Positions 35,808 through 48,313 of a DNA stretch of 64,000 nt are shown here, in pieces. Location of the stretch: assembly GCA_008921705.1 (NCBI GenBank), contig VFFE01007510.1, positions 566,572 to 630,571 of the forward strand. The letters are read 5' to 3'. A model generated the notes under the pieces. It saw only the letters and a program-made list of their open reading frames with translations, searched no databases and had not been told where the DNA came from. Source of the stretch: Burhinus oedicnemus. Lineage: Eukaryota > Chordata > Aves > Charadriiformes > Burhinidae. The position numbers and the translations under genes are program-made. Position 1 is the stretch's first letter; every line of letters begins with the position of its first letter.

Positions 35808-38611
35808 TTTATCTGCTTTTAGCTTTGATTTCTCCGCTACACCAGTGGAGAAACAGGTGTGGTGACTGCAGAACTAGAAACTGAAGAAACTGTTCCTGGG
35901 TAAAGTTTCACCTGCATTTGTGTTTCCCTGCCCTCTAAATAGATACTATGAAGGTGGCTTCTGTAGAGGCACCATATAGGAAAAAGTCAAGGTTTGTGCT
36001 CTGGAAAAGTTAGGGTACAAGTTATGGAAAGAATCGACATTCCTCATGCTCTGTGCGCAGAAGTCTCTTCATGCTCTGAAAGCTCTTGAATAGGCCTAGA
36101 GATTTCTTAATTTTGTGCAAAAAGAATAAATAATAATTTTTCTGAATATCCTGTATGTCACCTGCATAAAGCCCAAATATTCAGGCTGTACACAGAGATG
36201 TGGCAAAGTGGCTTCACCCTCCCTGTATTTCTGTGTCCTTTACCTGGGAGTCTGGGGAGAAGCTTTCTCTACTTCCACTTCTGGGTGACTAAGGGAAGGA
36301 ATAACCACAGAGCAAACTTGGGTGCAAGAGTTACTTACCCAGAGATACGCTGCTTATGTTTAGGAAATCACCGAAATGAAACACCAATTCAGGACTGTGT
36401 AGATCGATTATTTCCCTGAGGACCAGAAGCCAGCCCCTGGTATGGGAGTTTCTGTCCAAGGATCTTAGAGATGGCTGACCCCATTCCCACAGGACCCTGG
36501 GCTGTCAGGCAGACACTTATTGAAAACAGAGAGGATGGTGGCAAAGCTGAATTAATTCAGCTGGGAACCTAAAACCCTGGTGGGTTAAATGAGAGGAGTC
36601 TCTAGCAAGACAGAAAAAGTCCTTCCACACAGACTTCCACATCGTGTCTTCTAAGGGTTTAATGGAAGTTCCGCCATGGACAGCAAGACATGTGCGGACA
36701 CTTACTGGTCACACTCTCTGAACTGTGACTTCTGCCAAAGTTGCCACGAAACACTATGTTAGTTATAATCTCTGTGGAGATATGATGCTGCTTCAATGTA
36801 GGGAGCTGGCGCAGATGTTCCCCTGAGGTCTAAATTTCTCTTATTGCAATATATTATTGTGATGTTCGTCTCTATAGAGGTTTTGTCTACCTGGCCCCTA
36901 AAAAAGTGTAGTACAGCATCTCAGTATTGGCAGGTGGGAAGCTGTTTTCATTGAAAGCACGCAAGGAAGCCTGCAATGTTTCTCAGTATTTAGGAGTCAG
37001 CTCTCAGTAATTAAGTACGGCCTTTGCTCCTGATGATGTGTGGCAGAAAGATTATGTGTACATATTAAGATTAGCAGAAAGATTGGCTGGCAAAGATTTT
37101 TTGACCAACACATGCTCAACCTGCCAATGTCAGCCTACCAGCATCAAAAGAAAATGAAACCTTTGCAAATATCATCCCTTCCCAGACCTGGTCTTTAATC
37201 CAGACTGGTTCTTATAAACCCTTCCATGTGTCAAACCGGTGTGGCACACTTATCTGGCATCCTCTATAAGAGAATGAATTTGAAAACTACCCCAGTAATA
37301 ATACTGTATAGTTACTTCATACTACAAATGTTAATGTAAGATAAAAAATAATTAAATCAATTTAAGTTGTATGATAGATCTTGATATCTTTGTCCCTTTT
37401 AGCTGTGGAAACTTATTTTTTTACTAAGACTAAATAGTGTTGAGCCAGTAAGATGACAGGGAGAAGGGGTAAGGGGAAGTTAATGCAAATCTGCTCTGTC
37501 CTATTCATGAAGAATTCACCATGAAGATATTAAATTTTCTCTAGAGTAAAAGTGTAAGTTGAACTAGCAAGCATGCTTTTACAGCTGAGATACATTTTTA
37601 TATCTTTCAGGAAAAAATCTTCCTGAAAAACCACAAATAATTACCAAATGAAAACTGAATGCTGAGAAGTTCACTAAGATTTTGGGGACAACCTGTTAAT
37701 TGTCTATTTAAATAACCTCAAAATGGCAAAAAAATATTAAACGCTGCTGTAGCACAGTTCCCAGTCATTGAATGAGTTATATATATTTGCTTATTTAATT
37801 TTAAAAACGGACTTATTCATAGGTGTGTTATCTCCAGTTCCCAAAAGTGTTCAGTCATGTCTACATCCATCTTCACCTGGGGAAATTCCCTACATGTATA
37901 CTTAAGATTCACTGTTTCAGGAAAACACATACGTAGGTCCTGAAATGATGACCTAGAGATCTTCACCCCAGGGCTTTGTACTGTAATTATTGAGAAGCTG
38001 TATAAATAAAAACTAATTAGCTGAAGAGTTTTAGCTAAATTCTGTAACAAATGTGAGAGCACTTTCTATGACAAAAAAGAAGTGTCGCAGCCCAGCACAG
38101 ATGAGCCCACCCTTCTCTCCTACACCTTCCTTGCCCAGGCCACGTCTCTGACTGCTCCCCCAGCAATTACTCCTTCATCTTTAAAATGGAGGATTTAAAA
38201 TCTTCTATTTTATCTCTTGCCTCATCTCTAGGGCAGAAGGGCTATCCTGGTCGAGGAACAAAGGAAATATGCCCAGGTCCAGGGTGAGCAGAGTCAGTCC
38301 CACCCATGGACCCACTAAGTATTGGGCCAGATAAGCTGATTTCTGCTGCTCTGGGAGTCACAGGTCTGAGAATAGAACACGGTGAATGCAAAGGAGTCCC
38401 AGCTCCCTCTCCCCTTGGTACGTTTATCTCCCCTGAGCTGGAGAAACTGTATTAAGGAACAGTTTCAATTTGGCTGAAAAAAGCATGTGGTACAGGAAGG
38501 AAAAGAAAATCAGAAAATTGATCACTTTCACAGTATCTGAGATAAAAACAAGGATATGGAGACTAGCAAATCCAATTCATTCTTTCATTTGCAAAGCCAT
38601 CTATAAAACAG

Positions 38612-38636
38612 CACACACACACACATATATATATAT
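38612..38636. repeat. (CA)n(TA)n microsatellite
   Basis: A CA run of about 7 units passing directly into a TA run of about 6 units. Confidence 0.95.
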
Positions 38637-40191
38637 CTTTATGTATAAATAAACATAGCCCCATTGGGTGCATTTTGATCTGCATGCCTACAGTCTCACA
38701 AACTTGAGCTGTTCCAGGTTCAAAGACGGAGTGTAAAGACATCCAACCCATTCAGTTACAGTCACTTATAATACATCAGTTTATTCTGGTGATAAAGCAT
38801 CATTAATTGTTTGAAAAAAACAAAAAGTGACTCTCAAGTGTCCTAGGAAATTACAATATATTGAACTGCAAATATTGGTAAGTGGAGACAGTAACATGTC
38901 TAAAGGGATCCAGAGGAGTCAAGATACTGGGAAGAAAGAATGAGCTTGGTCCTGCAAACTGCTTCATTGTACAGCAACTCTGAGCCTGGTGCAAAAAAAG
39001 CTACCCCAAAAAGCTATGCAGAATAAATTCTGTGAGGATAGGTGCTGTGAGACACATCTCCCCCTGCCTATGCAGGCAGCTAAGCACAGAGCTCGGAGGG
39101 GCTGCTACTGTCCCCATTCTCTCCAAGTGAGGTACCTGAGCCAAGTGTGCTCGGGAGGTGCCAATCTAGGGCTTCATGAGAAGTAAAATTGCAACTTCTA
39201 TGAACCTATGGATCTTGTTAGCCTTGAGCCTTAGTCTTCCAGCTTTTCTGTCTCATAAAAGACCCTTTTCATCTAACTGTAGACCGTAGAAAATGGGGAC
39301 AGTGCCTATCACTGGCTGTTACCAACTGGATGCTAAGAGAGTTTCAGCCCATGTATTTGAAGGTAGTGGCCTTAATTCAAACAACTTAATACCTCCCATA
39401 TAAAATTGCATGGATAGTAAAACATACTTTAGAAAAGCTAAGAAACTGATGTTTTATTTTTAGATATATATCCTACTGTTGTTAAAGGTATTTACTATAA
39501 GAGGTCAACTTGTACTGTTGAGTCACTTAGTGAGGTAGAAGGTAGAGTTAGAACCTGAGTGATTATTCTTCACCAGCAGCCAGTCTCCCTTACCAGCTGA
39601 TACTTCGTATTAAATTGAATATTCATATTAAATCCCCATGTTTCACCTAAATGAGTTGCAGTTTATATCCTACATTTACCTCATGTCCTTTAGTCAGCTC
39701 CTTGTGAAAATACACAAAAAGAGAGTAAGGGAAGCAGCTGTGATATCTGTGCTCTTCAATACAGACAACATATTTGCAAGCAATTATTTTTCAGCGTCTT
39801 TTCTGAGTTCATATCCTCTATGCCCATCAGAGATGACAATTAATTAATATAATGGGTAATATAATGTAATAAGAAACCAAGTACCTTCAAATCTAGAGGT
39901 CAGTTTTAGGGATTTTCTGTTTTCCCAAAGAAAAAAGAACAAAGCTTTAAAAGTTATTTCTTTCTTCTTAAGAAACTCTTCCCAAATAAGCTGCCTTTTC
40001 TTTTTGCTTGTTTTCATTTCTAAGAGACGGAGAGGCCAGATGTGCACCCTGGGACAGAAGATGCCACTAGCCAAATCACCAAAGCAACACAAGAGCAACC
40101 ATTAGTCTATCTATCCAAAATTTAGTACTTCCTTTCACGACTGGCTCTTCCTGAAAACTTTTTGTCAGGTTTTCCCTTTTTTACTACTTTA

Positions 40192-40772
40192 GAATAGAAT
40201 CACAGAATCATAGAATAGTTTGGATTGGAAAATAAGATTAAAGGTCATTTAGTTTAACCCCCCTGCAATAAGCAGGGACATCTCCAACTAGAACAGGTTG
40301 CTCAGAGCCCCGTCCAACCTGACCTTGAGTGTTTCACGGGATGGGGCATCTACTGCCTCTCTGGGCAACATGTTCCAGTATTTCACCACCCTCATTGGAA
40401 AAAATTTCTTCCTTATATCTAGTCTGAATCTTCCCTCTTTTAGCTGAAAGCCATTACTCCTTGTCCTGCTGCAACAGACCCTGCTAAAATGCTTGTCCCC
40501 ATCTTTCCTGTAGGCCCCCTTTAAGTACCGAAAGGCTGCAATAAGATCTCCCCATAGCCTTCTCCAGGCTGAATAACCTCAACTCCCTCAGCCTGTTTTC
40601 ACAGGAGAGGTGTTCCAGCCCTCTGATCATTTTTGTGGCTCTCCTCTAGACTTTCTCCAACAGGTCCATTTCTTTCTTGGGCTGAGGGCTCCAGAGCTGG
40701 ATGCAGTACTCTAGGTAGGGTCTCATGAGAGCAGAGCAGTGGGGCAGAATCACCTCCCTCGACTTTCCTTGT
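40192..40772 (-). mobile_element. CR1 LINE, 5'-truncated, older copy
   Basis: The left end GAATAGAATCACAGAATCAT with AGAATAG is the tail octamer array in reverse complement. It is followed by the ORF2 C-terminal region: TGCCTCTCTGGGCAACATGT, ACTCCTTGTCCTGCTGCAAC, CTCAGCCTGTTTTCACAGGA and GCAGAATCACCTCCCTCGAC. It stops near 40772 just after that block. The frame is broken by stops and indels, so it is older than the copy at 31527. Confidence 0.92.
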
Positions 40773-42872
40773 CATCTTACTAGCTGGGGCTTGCCATGCT
40801 AGGAAAGAGAGGTGATATGGGGAAGGGAGGCCCTGTGGGTACACAGAAGTATGTGGGAAGTCATAGCTTCCCATACAATGCAGTTCACAGACTATGTGTC
40901 TCACCACCTAAGTCTCATGGAGAGATGTATGTCAAGGCTGCCAGTTTGGAATTTGCCTGGAGAAGGGTATGTTAACATCTCCTGAAGCAGAAAGGCCCAA
41001 ACTATTTCATTAAGATACATTTCTCTACATTTTTATATAGCCAAGTCTTGAATGCCTTTGTTTTGATTCTTTTGTATTCACAGAGAGTTTGCATCTTTAT
41101 AAGCAGAGAACAAAACTTCAGCTATGCCCCAAAATGAAGTTGTTTCTAGGAAGCTTTACTATATAGAGAGCTTAACTTTGCTTGTCTCTTTATTTTGATC
41201 TGTCAACAGAAGATTCAATTTCTAGCTATCACTCTATCTTTTCTGATAACCAAGTAAGTTTAAACCTCGAAAACGTGTTTTTTTTCAGAAAACTTACAGG
41301 AAACACTTTGAAGTAGGAATTTACAAACGCCTTTTGTTTTCTCTAGGCAAAAAGGTCAGATATTCACCTGGCATAACTATATATACCTTCACTGACTTAA
41401 GACAAACTGAATTATATTGCTGAAATAATTTGCTTAGTTTAAACCCATATTTACTCTCATAGAAATTAGAAGGAACTCCCCTGAAATCTCTCAAGTTACA
41501 CCAAGATATGGCTAGGGTTATCAAGACTGGTTTTTAGAGTTTTGTTTCTGTTCCTGTGGCAATTGATCTCTTTATTACCTACTAGGAGTTCAGGTATAAG
41601 AGACCTAGGCAAGAAATACAGCTATGGAAATGTCCTATAGATCAGCATTTTTCTGTGGTAGATGTCCAGTCCATCTTTGGGTGATTTAACATCACAAGGT
41701 GCCTTGCTACTCCAGCTTAGGCAACTTCAAAAACCTTGGCTTGTATTTGATTACTTATAATACTTACCACATCCAGGATGCACGCCTTGTTCAGCTGTCT
41801 ACTTGCTGAATTTTTAATTGTTCTGATTTGTTACATAGATTTCTACGTAGTCTAATTAGAAAGACAACAACTCAAGAAAATTCATCATTCAACATCTTAT
41901 TTCACATTCTAATAGAAAAAAGCAACATGTAAATCTTTATGCATACATGTAACTTTTCTACGAGCTCTCTCAGCATCCAGGATTTGACAACTAAGACAGA
42001 AAACCATGCCAGTACTCAGTTCAGTGTTTGCTTTAAAGTTCATAACATTTCATCAAGGTGTCATGTTAAATCAGTCATGAGAGAAGTTGCAGATGCAGCT
42101 TATACGAAAGGTGCAATAGGAATTTACCAACCTTGGACTTGTTTCTGTTAGAATTAATGCCAAAGCTCTTTCTAACTTGGATGCTGTTTCTCAGCTGTTT
42201 CTTAGCACATTTTAATCTGATCTTTTTATCGATGACTGTATTATTTGTTTACCCAGTAGCATAGTTGCAGTAATCAGAACAATGATCCCCTTCTTGCGAG
42301 AGAATAAAAATCACTCAATGATTTTTTTTCATATTTTAGCTATTTTATTTCCTATTCCCTCCTTAGTAGGATTGTTGAGAAAATGTGAGATTTAAGCACT
42401 GAAAAAAATACCAACAAAACTTCTAAAAAGAAAACAAGGTACACAGTTCCATAGAAGCTGGATGGGCTTTTAATTAAAGAGCTTCTTTCATTTATGTGTA
42501 ACATCAGCAGGAGAGAGCAGAGTATGTAGGTCCTTTTCTCCCTAAGCTCTGCCCTCAGGGAAGAATTTGAATTACAAAAAAACTGAGGAGGTGTGATTTC
42601 ATTTCCTTTTCACATCTGAAGAACAGTGTGGGTCAAGAGTCTTTATTTTATTTGCTTAGTGAGTGATATAAAATATGTGCTTTCTGAAGAACATGAACAC
42701 TTCAGAAAAACAGAGATCCGTACAAACTGAATGAACTCTCTTTTCAAAATGAAGCTCCATTCAGTGTTTTCCTCTTACTTGAACAAAAATCTGAGTAAGC
42801 CACGCCAAAGGTTGGAAACTCAAGAAACCATTATACATTTATTAGTTATTTGCTGTATTATATATTCTGCAG

Positions 42873-43033
42873 AATGAGGAAGATATTTGTTTTATTTCCT
42901 ATAAATATGCAGGCTTCAGACTGTCTTGCTATTATCCTACCTGAATGCACAGGGCTAAACCAGAGGAAGCTGTTAGAGCAAAAACAACAGGAAACAAAAC
43001 CGCTGCAAACACCAGGTCCTTCAAAGAACAAAG
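42873..43033 (+). other. Weak exon-like segment
   Basis: It is preceded by TATTATATATTCTGCAG, a poor polypyrimidine tract with a CAG acceptor, and followed by AAAG/GTGAGC, a good donor match. In one frame all 161 bases are open, giving a Gln/Lys-rich stretch that includes KLLEQKQQETKPLQ. I do not recognise the peptide. It may be chance. Confidence 0.15.
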
Positions 43034-43615
43034 GTGAGCTGCTATTCATCCTCGAGTGGCACTGGAGAACGGTGGGGACCAGCAGCAGAATAACCTGCGT
43101 CCAAACAAGCTAGTGGCCTGCAGCATCATCATCCCTGAATTTAGGATCAAAGCAAATTTGAAAACCTTACAGATGCTGAGGTAGGCAGAAGGGAGAGCGA
43201 GTGGGTTTTAAACATGATGAAAGATACTGGGAGCAAGTGGAAGGCTGCAGTAGTTTGCAGGCAAATTCACAAAGGCAAGGAAGCGGGTAACTGGGTGGAC
43301 AAAGCTTAGAGAAATGGACCAGGAAAGACTGGGGTGCAGGCTGAGTATGAAGCCCATTGCTATTTTAATCCTTTCGCTTTATGCACTGCATAGAGTGACA
43401 TCATAAACAACATTTTTGCTTTACAGAAACTGGTTTTGAGCCTCTGAAATCAAATGTTATTGGGTTTACTGGATGTTTCTGTCATTGCCACATCTTTTTG
43501 TTGCGTTACGGTGCTAGAAGGAGAGGCAGGAATCAGAGCTGGCTGCACACAGCTCCTCCCCTGCCGTGACAGGGCAGTGTCGCCTGGAACAAGGAGACAG
43601 AAGTTGCACCTCTCA

Positions 43616-43653
43616 CTTAATGCATGCTCTTCGGCTTAATGCATGCTCTTGGG
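43616..43653. repeat. 19-bp tandem duplication
   Basis: Two adjacent copies of CTTAATGCATGCTCTT plus CGG or GGG, differing at one base. Each contains the palindrome TGCATGCA-like core GCATGC. Confidence 0.9.
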
Positions 43654-46600
43654 ATAAACAAAAGATGTAAACAAATACATAACTGCAACTGTGACACCTC
43701 CCCATATGATCATTCAGAGGAGTGGCTAAATTCCAGTCCTGGATTTTCTCAGGTAGCAATACTCTCCTTTGGCCACAGTTATGCATGTTTATGCCTTCAT
43801 CAGGCCTTTGGTGAAAGAAAATGCTACAGTTCAGGACCTGGAAAAGCCTGGGTGAACCTTGGTTCTGAGAGGGTGTTTTTTCTAATTTATCAATCTGTTG
43901 GTAGTAATGTGTTATTATCATATGTATGTTCTAAACTTAATCCTGTCATATCAAAGACAAACTCCCAGTGTTGTTAATGGGACTGTTCAAATGAATTTTG
44001 AACCCCTTGAAAGTCTTTAATTGTTAAATGCTGCTTCTTTTTCTTAATCTTTCACTTGCAAGCCAAAAAGGGATACTCTCTGTATTCAAAATCAGAAAAA
44101 CTGAGCTAGTTCACAAATTGCCCTTAGTATCAGAGCATCACAGTAAATATATGCTCTGCTACTTTCACCTAGCAAAACGTAGTGTAGAACACTCCATGTG
44201 CCATTTCTTTAACTGTTTATACACAGGGTCCTCTGGAGGAATTTGATGTGTTTGTTTCACTTAACCCAGTCATGATTCAATTTCTCGCATTCTGAACAGC
44301 AGGCATACATCTATATTTCTTTTCTTTATTTCATTACTAGCTGATAATTTTATTGTATTTCATTTTGAGATTCATCTCATGAACACAGTATGTGTTTCGC
44401 ATTCAGCTAGATCTTTCTTATTTTTAGATCTTGCCTGATTCACAGTAAGCTTTAAAAAAACAATCCAGTCAGCTACCCAGTACCTTTTGTTCTTGGAACC
44501 ATTTAAAATCAATTTGTGATCCTCTCCCCTCAATCTTTTTCTTCAAAACTGATAACATTTTCTGCATGAAAAGTTGCTGACTGGAGAACAATAATATATG
44601 TTAAAACCATACATCCATTTTTCTTTTTAATTGGTTTTATTATATCTGTACATTTTCTCATCACCTTCTTTGATGATGGGATTCTATCATGAAAAGCTCA
44701 GTACAAAAGAACAAATAAAGGGCACACTCTTTCCCTCTGTGACTGCACACACTGGACAAGAAATCTCAGCTTGGGTAGTCATATGGAAAAGGCCTCCGTC
44801 TTCCCTTTCTCAGGCTAAGATAAAAGTCTTGGATTTTGATCTCTAAGGTTCTGGCAGGAACAGAGGTGAGAAGTGTTTTTTTCTTATGATCTATAACCTC
44901 TCAAGGAAGTCCCTCCATCTTCCAACTCATGCAGACTTCTCAGTCTTGTCTGTAGCAAACCACTCTAAAAGATGGGGATGGTGAATGCCCTTTGGTAGTT
45001 CCTAAACTGAAGCATAAACACTGAGTATCCCATCTGTAACATGCTAATGACAGCCTTGATCCTGGTTTGGGGGTATCCCGAGACCCATGTCTGCGGCAGC
45101 CAGAGCGGCCAAGTACGTGCTCCATGATAAAATTTACTTCCACAAAGACTATCACCAGACTGCCTCTGAACTTGTCCCAATTTGATGCTCATTCAAATCC
45201 TCAAAGCTCAAATCAAACAAGGTACAAGTTTCAGGAGATGCTGTGGTGATACATACAGATAAGTGCCACAGGAAAGTAATACTGATATGAAATAATGGAA
45301 ATACTAAAAACCGAAAGGTTTTAAACATAATTAATTTTTTTTTTTCAGTCCAGCTTTGGACTTTGTAACGTAACATGTCATTAGAATGTATTAATTTATG
45401 GAATTATTTTAATATTTAATATTATTTGAATGCCTGGCAATGATAACATTTCTTCTAGGTTAATACATCAATGCAACCACTGGGGAAAGTATAGCTTGGT
45501 TTTCAGGGTTCTTAACAGTAGCTAAGATTTTTATTCGGAATTTATATTTTCATTCATACTTATACTAGAGGTCAAGTTGATACAACAATGAAAAACTAAA
45601 TAAATATAGAAAAGGAAATTTTCTGGCATGCATTATCTTTACCTGTAAATTGATTTGATTCATCAATTGTTCCTTGCAATCCCAAAAATTTTAACCATGT
45701 TAACCACTATTTTTAAACAGCTGGCATAAAGTACTGTGTGTACCTCTATGAGATTGCATGCGCACAGAGGCCCATGAGATTGTAACACTCTGTTTTGACA
45801 GCCCACAGAGCACACCGGTGAGCTCACAAAGTTTTTCTTGGGTCTAGCACTTGAGAGACTGCACTGGCAATTTTGAAGTTTACTCAAGGTTTTCAGAGCC
45901 AGAGTACAGGCTCTAGAGTTTAGAGCCCTTCCTTACCATGCAGACAGACTGACAGTGTTTGAATTCTTTGGCACATAAATACATCCTGAAGAGAAACATT
46001 CCACAGAATAATGTAAGAAGTAAGCCATATGGACAATCAGAGATCTGATGCTTAAATGCTTTCTCTGGCTCTGTTCTATTTAGCAACACGGACACAACCT
46101 ATACCTACTGGAGGATCTGACAGGTGACCTCAAAGAGTCACTGTCTTTTGGCCTAACAAACTCTTACCTTTCAGCTGACTTGTGGCAAGAGACACTAAGT
46201 ACCTTCTCTAGAGTTTACAATTCTTTTTAATATCTTTTTTTTCTCAAAAGGACAATCTTTCATCTTTCATTTATGTAAAAGGACCAAAATGAGTACTGTT
46301 TGCAGAGATACTGGTTAGCCAACTGACAATTATATGAGTTTGGTTGTCCAAATGTTGCCAATTGATTCTTTTATTGTAGAAAATATAACTTTTGATAGAA
46401 AAAAGAGAATACAGGGAACTACATAATGCAAGCTCTCACTTGCTTTTCAGGCCTTTGTCTCTATCAACTGATGCCAGTGGCACTGCTCAGAAAGAACATC
46501 TGTAAGCATTTGAAGAGGTAAATAATGTAGTCAGGTGTGTCCAAAAAAGAAAGCTATTTATCTTTCATGCGGCTCTTGCTGGGGTCTATTGAGCTCAGGC

Positions 46601-47929
46601 TATGTATCTTGACTAATTATACCTAACATGCTATACCTGTCTGCTGTAAGTTTATCATCATTTTTCCTCCTGCACAGAGAAGCAGAAGTTTAAAACAATG
46701 TTTGAACAGCAAGCTGAGCGTAACCACGTTACTATATGGCATTGGACCATGTAAGGTTACATAGTTATTGATATGCTGAAAACTAAGAGTACAGAATGTG
46801 TTTCATACACAACGTGATTGACTTGATCTGTAACAAAGCAAGCAGAAATCACATACTCTGAACTGCAACTGTGGCAATTGTAATATTTTTATAAAATTAT
46901 TGTTGCTGCGGTATCAGGGTACCTCTTAGAGTGTCAAGAGAATTTTAAATGAAAGGTAACTTTCAGTGAAAGAAAGCTGTTGTACAGATTTGTGTTATAG
47001 GACTTTTATACATTAATTGTACTTTATCAGACTTCCTCGTGTTAGTGCAAGACCTCATTAGAAAGAATTTAAAACTAAAGGCCATGGTAAGGGGAAAAAT
47101 ATTAGAAATACAGGAGTAAAGATGATAACTGACAAAGAGAGGAAGTTCTCCTAAGGAAGGAGAGTCAGGAGCTCTCAGGTCCATGGTACAATCTCCTAGT
47201 GAAGGAGCTCTGTCCAAAGCTCCTCTGGAGTCCCTGCGATATGAAGGTACTAGGATTTCTTCTTCGCAAGCACCATCAGTGGGCTTTGCTGGCATGCAGT
47301 GTTGGGAGAGGGAGCTGTCATTTTGTGAGAACATGAGCCGTGAACAGGAGAGATGGGGCATTTTCTGAGAATAACCAGAGGTAGCTTCAGTAAAACATAG
47401 TGAACATTCAGCACTTTGGAGCACACTACTTACTTAATTGGGTCTTTTGTTGCACTTCCTTTACCTTAAAAAGTAAAAATATTTAGCTTTTTTCACTTTT
47501 TCTTCCCCCCCCCCGCCCAGCTATCAGTGGTTTGCATCAGTCTAATTTGGATTAGGCTTTCTGGGCAGTGTTAGAGCATAAACGCTTGTCCTTGTTTGAG
47601 GTAAAACAGAACCAATTTTGTTCAGTAACTTTATTTTTTAGCTAGGCCTCTTCTAACTGCTGAAATTAACAGCCTGTTGTGCAGGAAACTGTTCACTCTC
47701 AGAGTGATCAGACCCATGTTTATAGCTGATGCCAAGGAGTGGGATGCAGAGAGGCTCTTGCTTATCTTTATTGCTATAACACCCAAGGCCAGCCAGCTTT
47801 GTTACTTGCCCCGTTGGAGGGTCAGAAGCGGAAAAGCGTAGAGGGGTCACACCTGCGGGGAGGAGCGGACAGGACAGGTGACCCAAAACTGACCAACAGG
47901 GTATTCCATCCCATCTGCCTCATGCTCAC

Positions 47930-47936
47930 TATAAAA
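47930..47936 (+). promoter_or_regulatory. TATA box of LTR family B copy 2
   Basis: TATAAAA at the same LTR position as in copy 1 (27391-27397). Confidence 0.7.
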
Positions 47937-48179
47937 GCTGAGGGATCAAGGGGTCAGCTTTCTTTCTTCAATGGCCGGCGTCCTGGGAGGACTCTGTCTC
48001 TGCGTCTGCCTTTGATTGCGATCCTGAATCCAGATCTGGAATCCAGTTCCCGTCTGTCATTGAGTCCAGTCTGGGACTTTCCTAGTGCCTGCCGGTAATG
48101 TAGTTGTCATCCTGGGAGCTTGATACAGTTTTGTATATATTTCATTATTTTCTTTTTATTATTTTGTTATTAATATTTC

Positions 48180-48185
48180 ATTAAA
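48180..48185 (+). terminator. ATTAAA poly(A) signal of LTR family B copy 2
   Basis: Conserved with copy 1 (27656-27661), followed by the U5 CT-rich tract. Confidence 0.6.
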
Positions 48186-48313
48186 GTACTTTAGTTCCTT
48201 CTAAACTCATAAGCCTCTCTCTCTCTCTCTCTCCTGCCTCCCTTTGAAGTGGGGCAGGAGAAACAGCATCTGTTGTTCCACCTGATTGGGCCAGTCTGGC
48301 CAAAACCATGACA

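Larger units (their letters stand above)
32048..40191. other. 8.1 kb repeat-poor DNA
   Basis: No CR1 or LTR terminus and no recognisable exon were found. Notable small features are an exact 24-bp tandem duplication (35760-35807) and a CA/TA microsatellite (38612-38636). The longest frames (106 codons on minus near 34068-34388) resemble nothing known. Confidence 0.45.
40773..47586. other. 6.8 kb unique DNA, one weak exon-like frame
   Basis: No transposon was recognised. It contains a 19-bp tandem duplication (43616-43653), an acceptor/donor-bounded open frame (42873-43033) and a minus-strand open frame of 153 codons (46963-47424) without recognisable content. A C10 run lies near 47506-47516. 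Confidence 0.45.
47587..48313 (+). mobile_element. Solo ERV LTR, family B copy 2
   Basis: It begins TGTCCTTGTTTGAGGTAAAA and ends AAAACCATGACA. The flanks ACGCT (47582-47586) and ATGCT (48314-48318) form a 5-bp duplication with one CpG-type transition. It aligns with 27027-27781 over nearly its whole length, with TATA (47930-47936), poly(A) signal ATTAAA (48180-48185) and a (CT)n tract near 48212-48232. No retroviral genes adjoin it, so it is a solo LTR. Copy 2 has a few short deletions relative to copy 1. Confidence 0.93.

Noticed and set aside
46963..47424. 153-codon open frame on the minus strand
   Set aside because: No recognisable domain. A frame of this length can arise by chance in 64 kb on two strands, and there is no splice, promoter or conservation evidence.
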